DNA from: Chrysochromulina parva
Lineage: Eukaryota > Haptophyta > Prymnesiales > Chrysochromulinaceae
Direction of reading: 5' to 3'
Assembly (NCBI GenBank): GCA_002887195.1
Contig: PJAB01001499.1
Location: 1-14,051 of the forward strand
DNA: 14,051 nucleotides
The translations under genes and the position numbers were made by a program. This document shows, piece after piece, positions 6,971 through 13,540 of this stretch; positions within the stretch are counted from its first letter, which is position 1; each line of letters opens with the position of its first letter. Under the pieces are notes generated by a model. That model was given only the letters and a program-made list of their open reading frames with translations. It was not told the origin of the DNA and did not search any database.

Positions 6971-7627
6971 CCCGGTCGCGTTTTTTTGAGGAGGGAGAAG
7001 GCGTCGCGCGCGCGTCGCCGATGCGATGTTCCGGCGTGATTTCAGTGCCCCCTCCTCACTCGTTTCCCACAGCTCGGAAGTGACACGCCCATGCCCGCCT
7101 CCTCTCTCGCTTTTCTCTTCACTTGTGAATGAGAGGAGATGTGTTTGCTCAACAGGACGACAGCGCGCGCGCCGTGTAGCGATTTGCAGGCGGCGCTTTG
7201 AGGCTTTGTGGCGGCGCGCCTTTTCAACTCACCTCTCTCGGTATGCGTCTAGAGGCGACGAGCACCAGTACCCGGTACAAATGAAGTACGAGATCTGGCA
7301 AAACGTGGACGTGTAGCTGCCGTGCGTCGACGGTGCAAAAGGAGTTTGGAATCTCAGTTTGATTTCCAAAAAAAGTAGATTAAACTGCACGGCAAGAAAA
7401 TCCCCGCAGCGAACTTGTGAATCTTCGGGGATTTTCGAGAAAGCTATTTTGTCTCCCGCTGCTCTCCACGCTGATCGATCGCCCGCGAGCAAAAAGGGTC
7501 AGGATTCTGTGACCTCCATTTCAGAAAGAGCTCCGCTTGCAGCCGCCGGGTGCTGGGACTTTTAGCCGGCGAGGACGGAGCCTCAGCCGCCTCTTCCTCT
7601 TATCCACAAGTGTCACCTGGATCTCCG
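6971..7627. other. Upstream region between ATP12-like gene and the plus-strand Ser/Pro-rich gene
   Basis: This 657-bp divergent region probably holds both promoters. On the minus strand GAGAG|GTGAGTTG (7233/7232) is a near-ideal donor and TCTCATTCACAAG (ending 7122) a usable acceptor, so an ATP12 intron is plausible. On the plus strand TGACCTCCATTTCAG (ending about 7524) is acceptor-like, so the Ser/Pro-rich gene may also have an upstream exon. No ATG-initiated exon is convincing. A perfect 11-bp inverted repeat lies at 7396-7436. Confidence 0.45.
7396..7436. repeat. Perfect 11-bp inverted repeat (stem-loop)
   Basis: Arms GAAAATCCCCG (7396-7406) and CGGGGATTTTC (7426-7436) are exact reverse complements, with a 19-nt loop. 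It lies between divergent genes. The function is not evident: it could be a regulatory palindrome, an RNA hairpin in a 5' UTR or a remnant of a mobile element. Confidence 0.9.
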
Positions 7628-8107
7628 ATGACCCCCAGCACGATGTCCCCTCAGTCTCCGTCGTCGGCAGTGCCAATGCCAGTACCCCTGCACTCTCTGT
7701 CCTCCTCCCCGCCCGACGACGGCGCGGCGCTCAATGCCTATCTTCAGAACGGGCGCCGAGACATCGAGGAATTGCATTCGAGCAGCATCACGAGCGTGCC
7801 GGAGGACTCTGCGTGGTCAGATACGAAGTCGGACGCCTTCCAAATGTCTTTCACCGGGTCAGACAAGTCTGACGGCGACGTCTTCCGTCTGTCCTTCAAC
7901 CCAGAACGCTACAGCCCGCCACCCAACCCATCGCACTCGCAGAACGCACCGTCGCACTCGCAGGCTGGACAGATAGAGCCCGCGCCATCTACGAATAAAG
8001 CACGTCCGCCGAGGCCACCGAATTCGCTGGCAAGGCCGACCATGATGGCCGAGAGTCCACGCAGTAGAAGCTTCATGGGTGGGCTACTGGGCTCGTCGCG
8101 CTGGTAG
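7628..8107 (+). CDS. Hypothetical Ser/Pro-rich disordered protein
   Basis: I do not recognise this protein. From the ATG at 7628 it is 159 residues. The N-terminal part is Ser/Pro/Thr-rich (MTPSTMSPQSPSSAVPMPVP), followed by a more regular segment with NAYLQNGRRDIEELHSSSI. Two similar phenylalanine motifs come next (AFQMSFTGSDKS and VFRLSFNPERYSPPP), then a Pro/Ser/Gln-rich tail ending RSFMGGLLGSSRW. Many SP and SxxE/D sites would suit kinase regulation, but that is inference. The frame is open upstream to a TGA near 7472 with no ATG, and an acceptor-like CATTTCAG lies just before, so an earlier exon is possible. It has no membrane segment and no known domain. Confidence 0.55.
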   Translation: MTPSTMSPQSPSSAVPMPVPLHSLSSSPPDDGAALNAYLQNGRRDIEELHSSSITSVPEDSAWSDTKSDAFQMSFTGSDKSDGDVFRLSFNPERYSPPPNPSHSQNAPSHSQAGQIEPAPSTNKARPPRPPNSLARPTMMAESPRSRSFMGGLLGSSRW

Positions 8108-8704
8108 CTCTGCCTCTCTCTAGGGTATGTACGAGTACGGTACCATGTATTGCGCATATGATAGCCGGCCGGGCGCCGGTATCGCGGGATGCCTGGGTAA
8201 TTCCTCGGGTCGTGTTTCGGTCGCGCAGCGGTGACCGCGACCGAGGTGAAAACTGTAGCACAATTTGCAAGCGAACATGTGAGTATGTGAGCAGGTTCCG
8301 TACCGCCAGCACACGTGATCGTCACATCTCGTCAAATAATGTGGCGCGCTCTCAGCCCGCAAGTCTCAGCCGTGGCGACGAAATGGGGGCACGAGCACAG
8401 AGGCGTCACAGCCTCTCACAACTTCTATATGCCAATATGCGGTAAGCACCAAGTCCCGCGCACCTTAAGTGCAGAAGCCCACGCCAACGCCATGACCCAT
8501 GTCGTTTTCTTCACACAATCTGACTTCTCGACAACTCTTCGTTCTTCACGAGAGTCGATCAACTGCGCCCTCCACGTTCGGGACCTGTGCTTGTGCGTGT
8601 TGCCGAGATGGCAATTTAACGTGAACGTGCACGTGAACTCTTCGTTCTTCACACGAGAGTCGACACACGCGGAAAGCTCGGAATTTTCGTCGACCCTCCG
8701 CATC
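8108..8704. promoter_or_regulatory. Upstream region of the MpaB-family gene
   Basis: About 600 bp between two plus-strand genes. The part from 8315 on is open in the frame of the downstream gene but reads as low-similarity sequence with no domain, so I treat it as 5' UTR/promoter. It contains a direct repeat (8533-8558 and 8636-8663) and a cluster of ACGTG motifs including CACGTG at 8630-8635, resembling E-box/G-box sites of bHLH or bZIP factors in other eukaryotes. Confidence 0.45.
8533..8663. repeat. Direct repeat pair about 103 bp apart
   Basis: The sequence AACTCTTCGTTCTTCAC followed by GAGAGTCGA occurs at 8533-8558 and again at 8636-8663. The second copy has two extra bases (AC) in the middle and is otherwise identical. 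The intervening sequence is unique. Confidence 0.93.
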
Positions 8705-10231
8705 ATGAATGACCAGACGTATACGCGATCGACGATCTGGGAGGCTGACTTGGACCACCGCTTCTGCCCGTACGCCACGTCGCGCGCCTTCAACGCGGCT
8801 GAAGGTGCCACCGTTGTTGAAAAGTTTGGCCAGTCATTTGTCTGGGACGAGTCGCTGCACTGGACCGCTGAAGAGCTCGAGCCGCTTAGGCTCGTGGGCG
8901 ATGAGCCCATGGATAGAGTCCTCGACTCACTAGACCCTGCCGCAGGCACGGACGTATTCAGCGAACTCGTCGATGCAGCCAAGAAGCAGCCCAACGGCGA
9001 GGCGGCTCTGTTGCTGCAAGACGCCAGCCAAGGGGCGGCGGAGTGGGTCGACTGGGACCTGATCGCCAAGGGCCAGGCCGTCTTCGTGCGGCACATGCCA
9101 GCGGCTGGGGTCGTGCTGTATAACATGTCCCTCGTCGGCGGTTTCTCGGCGCCCAAGATCACCGCCGTGCTCGAGCGGAGCGGATATTTGACCGCCGCGC
9201 CGCACGCGGTGATGCGCCGACTGTTTGAGACTGGCAGGCTGCTCGTGGACAGTTGTGCGACCAAGGATGCGCTGCGCCCCTTCGAGGTCGGCTGGGTGTC
9301 GGCGCTGCGCGTGCGCATCCTGCATGCCAAGGTGCGACGGCGCCTCTTGCGCCGGCAGAAGCAGAGCGGTCTGTCCTCCTCGTCGTCCTCCTCCGCCTCT
9401 CAAAGTTCAAAACGGGACTCCGCCGCCCCTGCCACTGCCGCCGCCGCCGCCGCCGCCGCCGCCGCCCCTGCCACTGCCGCCGCCGCCGCCGCCGCCGCCG
9501 CCACCGCCGCCTCATCATTGGAGGGCGCAGAGAGCACATGGGACGTGGCGGCGCTAGGCGTACCCATCAACCAGGAAGACATGGCCGTCACTCTCCTCGC
9601 CTTTTCGTATAACGTCCTTTATGGCCTCGAGTTGATCCTTGGTGAGCCTCTCACCGAACCGGACCAGCTGGCGTACCTGCACCTGTGGCGCTATCTCGGG
9701 CACCTTCTCGGCCTGCGGGGCGAGTGGAACCCGTGCACGCCGCCACCCGGCGTCGCTCCCATCGCGTACGCCAAGGCTTTCTTGGAGAGCATCATCGTGC
9801 ATCAGCTGCATCCAAACGAGCTGTCGATACGAGTGGCACACCACATGCTGCGGGCACCCGCTGCCGCACGGCGCGCCCGTCGCGCGGCCGCGCCGTGCGC
9901 TATGCCCGTCAGCGGCGGCGATGCCAAGGGCGCTGGTACGGTGCTGCTCTGCGATGATCAGGCCTACTTGCATAAGACACCGAGCCTGAGGACCGACCTC
10001 GCCGAAGCGATCGCTTTCACGCACAACGCGCAACTCACGCGCCTCCTCGTGGGCGACGCGCTCGGTGACGCGCTGCAGCTCCCGTTCGACCCTGCCGCGC
10101 GGCGCGCCGCGCGCCGCCGGCTTCGCTTCTTACGCCTGTACGCATGGGCATCCGAGAGCTGGTTGATTGGCGGCGCCATCGAGCGGCTCCATCGGTGTGT
10201 GCTCCGAACCGTTCACCAGAACTGCCTCTGA
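8705..10231 (+). CDS. MpaB/DUF2236-family haem oxygenase-like protein
   Basis: The family (ER-bound oxygenase MpaB, latex-clearing-protein-like, DUF2236) contains haem-dependent oxygenases that cleave isoprenoid chains or act on unknown substrates. The 508-residue protein shows the family order. First comes GQAVFVRHMPAAGVVLYNMSLVGGF, then a helix with VMRRLFETGRLLVDSC. The candidate haem-ligand motif RVRILHAKVRR follows (H207), and then GVPINQEDMAVTLLAFS (from 285) and the C-terminal helices with LWRYLGHLLGL. A Ser-rich plus poly-Ala stretch (about 222-275) is inserted between the His motif and GVPINQED. The start at 8705 (ATCATGAATG) is chosen because the domain begins soon after; an in-frame ATG at 8315 would add 130 residues without domain features. 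I see no clear N-terminal membrane anchor. The stop TGA at 10229 lies inside a minisatellite. Substrate not predictable. Confidence 0.8.
   Translation: MNDQTYTRSTIWEADLDHRFCPYATSRAFNAAEGATVVEKFGQSFVWDESLHWTAEELEPLRLVGDEPMDRVLDSLDPAAGTDVFSELVDAAKKQPNGEAALLLQDASQGAAEWVDWDLIAKGQAVFVRHMPAAGVVLYNMSLVGGFSAPKITAVLERSGYLTAAPHAVMRRLFETGRLLVDSCATKDALRPFEVGWVSALRVRILHAKVRRRLLRRQKQSGLSSSSSSSASQSSKRDSAAPATAAAAAAAAAAPATAAAAAAAAATAASSLEGAESTWDVAALGVPINQEDMAVTLLAFSYNVLYGLELILGEPLTEPDQLAYLHLWRYLGHLLGLRGEWNPCTPPPGVAPIAYAKAFLESIIVHQLHPNELSIRVAHHMLRAPAAARRARRAAAPCAMPVSGGDAKGAGTVLLCDDQAYLHKTPSLRTDLAEAIAFTHNAQLTRLLVGDALGDALQLPFDPAARRAARRRLRFLRLYAWASESWLIGGAIERLHRCVLRTVHQNCL
9421..9512. repeat. GCC trinucleotide array encoding poly-Ala
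   Basis: Two successive blocks, each GCCCCTGCCACTGCC followed by a run of GCC, encode APAT plus 9-10 alanines on the plus strand. The array stays in frame within the MpaB-family gene. The second block looks like a duplication of the first. Such GC triplet runs are prone to length change. Confidence 0.95.
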
Positions 10232-10320
10232 TGACCTACTGATGACCTACTGATGACCTACTGATGACCTACTAATGACCTACTGATGACCTCTCTCACC
10301 AGAATTGCCTCTGGTGACCT
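10213..10320. repeat. 11-bp minisatellite over the MpaB-family stop codon, flanked by 25-bp direct repeats
   Basis: Six units of CTGATGACCTA (one with CTAATG, the last truncated) run from 10228 to 10292. The sequences 10213-10237 and 10296-10320 are copies of each other with two mismatches, so the array lies within an 83-bp duplication. The unit matches the last bases of the left flank. The first TGA in the array is the stop codon of the gene. Confidence 0.93.
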
Positions 10321-10785
10321 CTCTGAGTGCCTCCGTCATCAGGTTTGCGCTTCGAGCCATCCAATGGGCAGAGGGGCCGCAGCTGTTCGTGATGAAGCCG
10401 GGAGGCCGCTGCCCAGTCTAACGAACGCGTCTTCGTGGCAAAGGGTGTGCCCGTGACGGTGGACGGTGCTCGCTGCTCGGTCGGTGGAGGCGAATCAGAG
10501 GTGTGTGGTTGTACGTGTACGAAATCCAACTCTCAGATCTCGGATCTTTGTAATTTTGTATAATGATCGCGCCTAAAATTCGCATTCTCGGATCCGTCTC
10601 GCGCCCGGCCTGGCCGCGCTGGCCTGTCTGCAGCCGGTTTGGATGGCGGTCGGCGGCCGAGATCGCTCAACTCTCCGCTCTCATCCCTCACAGCCTCTTC
10701 ACAGCCTCGGGGTCAGAGCAGCGGTCCGGACTCACGCGAGTCTCAAAGTTTCTTACCCGCAGCTTCTACCCCGAAGCGGTAAGGG
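10321..10785. other. Intergenic region between convergent MpaB-family and glycosyltransferase genes
   Basis: About 465 bp holding the 3' ends of two convergent genes. An AT-rich stretch with TTGTAATTTTGTATAATG (10547-10564) could act in 3' end formation. Open frames on both strands have no recognisable domain; I see no gene. Confidence 0.5.
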
Positions 10786-12045
10786 TCAAGGATCAGCGTC
10801 CCCTGGCACGCGAGTGCAATTCCGTATGGATCCTCCGCAGAGCTGTCCCAATGTGGTCAGCCTGCAGATAGGGCGAGGAGTGACCCCCCGCCCCCCGGAT
10901 CCACTCTCGCCTGGGGCAGCGTCGACCAGCAGCACAGGCGTCTCCAGCAGAGCATTTGGACTCGCCGTCGCATACGTGTCTTGCCATTGGCGGGAGAGCC
11001 GTCTCGGCCGTTGACGAAATTGGGGCGGCAGCGGACGCCCATGCACTCCAGCCCCTCCCCAGAGGGCGCGGCTCACCCGATCATGCACCCCGTGCGCGTG
11101 TGCGAGCAGAGGCGCCGTCTCGGGCGCATGGGACGCCGTCGCGGGCGCGACCGACGCACCTCGGAGACGGAGCTCAGCGAGGCGGTGCGAAAGGCGTGAG
11201 CCGTTAGTGACGACGAACGTGAATGGATCATGCGAGCCCGCATGGCACATGGTGAACGTGCCACCCCGAGCGCGGAAGGTGCGCACGGCGCCATCTCCTT
11301 TGCAAGCATGCAGGCCGAGGAAGAGCTCGCTTTTGTCGTCCACGTGGACCTCGAGCCCCTCCGTGCCGGCGGATGGCGGCGAGCCCAGATACAGACGATG
11401 CAGTGCGGCCTGGTCATCAAGGTGCTCCGCGCCCTCGGCAGCCGATGACATGCGCTCCAGCGCCGAGAGGAATCGTAGCAGCGTGCCGCTTTGACCCACG
11501 AAAGCGCCGCTGTTCGGGTAGCAGGTGGGTCCATCTCGCCCGCGGCACGCTTGAAAGGCGGTGTGGTTGGCGTACTCGGCCGCGTAGCAGCGTGGCCACG
11601 AGTTGCACTCAGACTGGACAGTAATGCGTCCAGGCGGACTCGAGGCCGTGCGCAGCCGCGCAGCCAGGCTGTCGCTCACTGGGTTGGCGACGAAGACATC
11701 CGAACCATCGGCAAAGACCACAGGCAGGTCAGGCACGCTCGCTTGCAGGAGCTGTGCCACGCGTCGCGCAGCGGGCAGCTTGACAGCGACGCCACCCCAC
11801 AGCCGATTCTGCCCTGCGAGGATGAGCGGCACCCTGTGGGCAGCAGCTGAGAGCCCAAGAGCCCACGGGCTGCTCACGTCGGTGAGATAGGTCAGGACGA
11901 CCACTGGCGCGTTGCGTAGGTGCCGCTGCACCATCGGGATACATTCGACGATCTCATCCTCCCGCAATGGTATTGTCAGCTGTGGGGGCCGGGTGCTCTG
12001 TCGTCTGAGCGGCACGATGGCGTTGATACGAGCGACGGTCCCCAT
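10786..12045 (-). CDS. PLOD/procollagen-type glycosyltransferase-like protein
   Basis: PLOD-type domains transfer sugar from a UDP-sugar, in animals onto collagen hydroxylysine. From the ATG at 12045 the protein has 419 residues. Family features in order: VVVLTYLTD (start of the Rossmann-like fold), RLWGGVAVKLPAARRVAQLL, the metal-binding DxxD in VVFADGSDVFV (D113, D116), VQSECNSWPRC, CYPNSGAFVGQSG (N178), LDDQAALHRLYL, and later DPFTFVVTNGS, corresponding to the family's HGNG-type end. The C-terminal 80 or so residues are Pro/Arg/Gly-rich with no domain. No signal peptide or membrane anchor is visible at this start. The frame extends upstream to 12258, but that part overlaps the divergent SET gene start and looks non-coding. 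The acceptor is unlikely to be collagen and is unknown. Confidence 0.75.
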   Translation of the reverse strand: MGTVARINAIVPLRRQSTRPPQLTIPLREDEIVECIPMVQRHLRNAPVVVLTYLTDVSSPWALGLSAAAHRVPLILAGQNRLWGGVAVKLPAARRVAQLLQASVPDLPVVFADGSDVFVANPVSDSLAARLRTASSPPGRITVQSECNSWPRCYAAEYANHTAFQACRGRDGPTCYPNSGAFVGQSGTLLRFLSALERMSSAAEGAEHLDDQAALHRLYLGSPPSAGTEGLEVHVDDKSELFLGLHACKGDGAVRTFRARGGTFTMCHAGSHDPFTFVVTNGSRLSHRLAELRLRGASVAPATASHAPETAPLLAHAHGVHDRVSRALWGGAGVHGRPLPPQFRQRPRRLSRQWQDTYATASPNALLETPVLLVDAAPGESGSGGRGVTPRPICRLTTLGQLCGGSIRNCTRVPGDADP

Positions 12046-12256
12046 CGCGCGACCGGAGGGCTTGCATATGGCAGGCCAAAAACTCGCGTGTGAACGTGAA
12101 GACTGCCCTTTTGGCCGCCTGGGGCCTCTTGGCCGCTGGAACAAACCAGCGGATCGTGTCTTCACGGCAGTGTCACCTGCGGCCAAGCTGCCGTGAACCA
12201 AGGTGTGTAGTGCTTCCACATGTGTGAGAGAAACTTTGACTTGGCTCTCCTCCTCC
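12046..12256. promoter_or_regulatory. Shared upstream region between divergent glycosyltransferase and SET genes
   Basis: About 211 bp between the chosen start codons. It contains TTGGCCGCC/CTTGGCCGC repeats (about 12112-12133 and 12180s region), but no clear TATA box. The true glycosyltransferase start could lie further up in this interval, because its frame remains open. Confidence 0.4.
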
Positions 12257-13180
12257 ATGCTGCTGCTCTCGATGAAGTTTGACCAAGGAAGATCCGAATG
12301 GATCTTCGGCGAAGATGACTGCTTCTGTTGGAGGGTGGTCGACATCGTGAACAAGGGCCTCGGCGTTGTGGCACGGCGCACAATCCATCGTGGCGAACGG
12401 ATCATGGCAGAGAGTCCACTGGCCGTGTGCTCCAAGCAGGACGGCCACCTGCACGACGAGCACATCAACGCCGTGGTCAAGGTTCTCGCCCCAGTCGCCC
12501 GAGCGGCTTTCTATCAGCTCAGCCAAGCCGCACAAGTGCACGGCACATGCAAGACCGCTCCCGGTATCTGGCGATCCAATGCCTACCCCAAAGGCCCACC
12601 CGAGGGCAGAGTAGAGCAGGCTGTCTACCCGGGCATCTGCCGTCTCAACCACTCGTGCGTGCCCAACACGCACAATGCGTGGAGCGAGGTGCTCGGCCAG
12701 CAGACAATTCACGCCATGCACCGCATCAGCGAAGGCGAAGAGATCACGGTTTCTTATCTCACCCCAGGTCTCGAACGGCACCGTCGACAGCAACACCTGA
12801 GGAGCAAGTTTGGGTTTGAGTGCACCTGCGCGCTATGTTCTCTCGCGGGCGCCTCGCGGGACGCGAGCGACACGCGCCAGCGGCGCATCGCGGCCATTGA
12901 CGGCGCGCTCTCTGCGGGTTCGGAAGCGCGCCGAGCGTTAGGAGCACAGATCACAAGCTTGGTGACTGAAAAGCTGAGGTTGCTTCGCGAGGAGGGCATG
13001 CCCGAGACTTGGGGGCACGTGGACATGGTCTATGCGTTCTCGCAGAGCTGCGCCGAGGGCGACCTTGCAGCCGCGGATCATTGGATGCGCCACGCGATCA
13101 AAGCTGCCAGGAGAGGACTCGGGAGCGATTCCAAAGTTGTACTCGATGCCGAGCGCATCGGCTGTTTTTCGGATGCGTAG
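12257..13180 (+). CDS. SET-domain protein (SMYD/SET5-like lysine methyltransferase)
   Basis: SET proteins use S-adenosylmethionine to methylate lysines on histones or other proteins. The 307-residue frame shows NKGLGVVARRTIHRGERIMAESPLAV (about 32-57, the N-SET motif), then a long insert. The core motifs follow: RLNHSCVPNT (NHSC at 131-134) and GEEITVSYL (160-168, catalytic-type Tyr 167). A post-SET cysteine cluster CTCALC comes next (C189, C191, C194); with a SET-domain Cys it would bind zinc. The C-terminal part is helical (AIDGALSAGSEARRAL onward). The insert lacks the Cys/His pattern of a MYND finger. The start is ATG 12257 or ATG 12272, five codons on; both are in frame. The stop TAG lies inside a GCGTAGGCT direct repeat (two copies). 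Substrate unknown. Confidence 0.85.
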   Translation: MLLLSMKFDQGRSEWIFGEDDCFCWRVVDIVNKGLGVVARRTIHRGERIMAESPLAVCSKQDGHLHDEHINAVVKVLAPVARAAFYQLSQAAQVHGTCKTAPGIWRSNAYPKGPPEGRVEQAVYPGICRLNHSCVPNTHNAWSEVLGQQTIHAMHRISEGEEITVSYLTPGLERHRRQQHLRSKFGFECTCALCSLAGASRDASDTRQRRIAAIDGALSAGSEARRALGAQITSLVTEKLRLLREEGMPETWGHVDMVYAFSQSCAEGDLAAADHWMRHAIKAARRGLGSDSKVVLDAERIGCFSDA

Positions 13181-13540
13181 GCTTAGCGTAGGCTCGCGCC
13201 GGCAGCGCAGGCCCGGGGGAGGCGATGATCTATTCATCAAGATGGCCGAGATACATGAAAAATCACATTCACCTCAAACCGGCCGCGCATCGTAGCGATC
13301 GTGCGAAATCGAGCTCCCCGGTGCGACGAGGCTGCCACCACCACCGTGCACCGACCGCGTTCCGCGCTCTGTCCGGTCCGGTCCCGTCGTGTCGTGTGCC
13401 GTGCGGTCTCTTGTCCCCGTCCGGTCTGCCAGGGTACTGCGGCTCTCACATACGCGTCGTTGTTCGTGGCCCAGTTGACCACGACATGTTCCCGCGCCTA
13501 CACCACAGCGCCCATCCAACTCTGTTTTGAAGCATGTGAC
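13181..13540. other. Intergenic region between convergent SET and AIFM2-like genes
   Basis: About 360 bp. It contains a low-complexity stretch of short imperfect CCGGT/CGTGTC repeats at about 13370-13430. Open frames on both strands here (for example 13237-13482 minus) are repeat-like and carry no domain. I see no gene. Confidence 0.5.

Noticed and set aside
7026..7316. Plus-strand 96-codon frame ending KYEIWQNVDV
   Set aside because: It is antisense to the probable ATP12 5' region, its composition is Arg/Ser-rich and no domain is visible.
8315..8704. 130-codon in-frame N-terminal extension of the MpaB-family gene from an ATG at 8315
   Set aside because: The segment has no domain, contains a duplicated block and promoter-like ACGTG motifs, and the family domain begins soon after the ATG at 8705. 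Openness in a GC-rich frame is weak evidence.
10195..10300. Possible intron at the 3' end of the MpaB-family gene (GTGTGTG donor at 10195, CTCTCACCAG acceptor at 10300)
   Set aside because: Splicing would replace a short C-terminus with about 45 residues lacking any family similarity. The donor is weak and the unspliced frame already ends naturally.
12096..12229. Signal-peptide-like plus-strand frame (KTALLAAWGLLAAGTNQ) in the divergent promoter
   Set aside because: It begins only at GTG, ends after about 43 codons and does not connect in frame to the SET gene without an unsupported splice.
12046..12480. Longer glycosyltransferase frame reaching upstream to 12258 or 12480
   Set aside because: This part is antisense to the SET gene start and has no glycosyltransferase motifs; it is an open shadow frame. 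Part of it could still be real 5' coding sequence below 12257.
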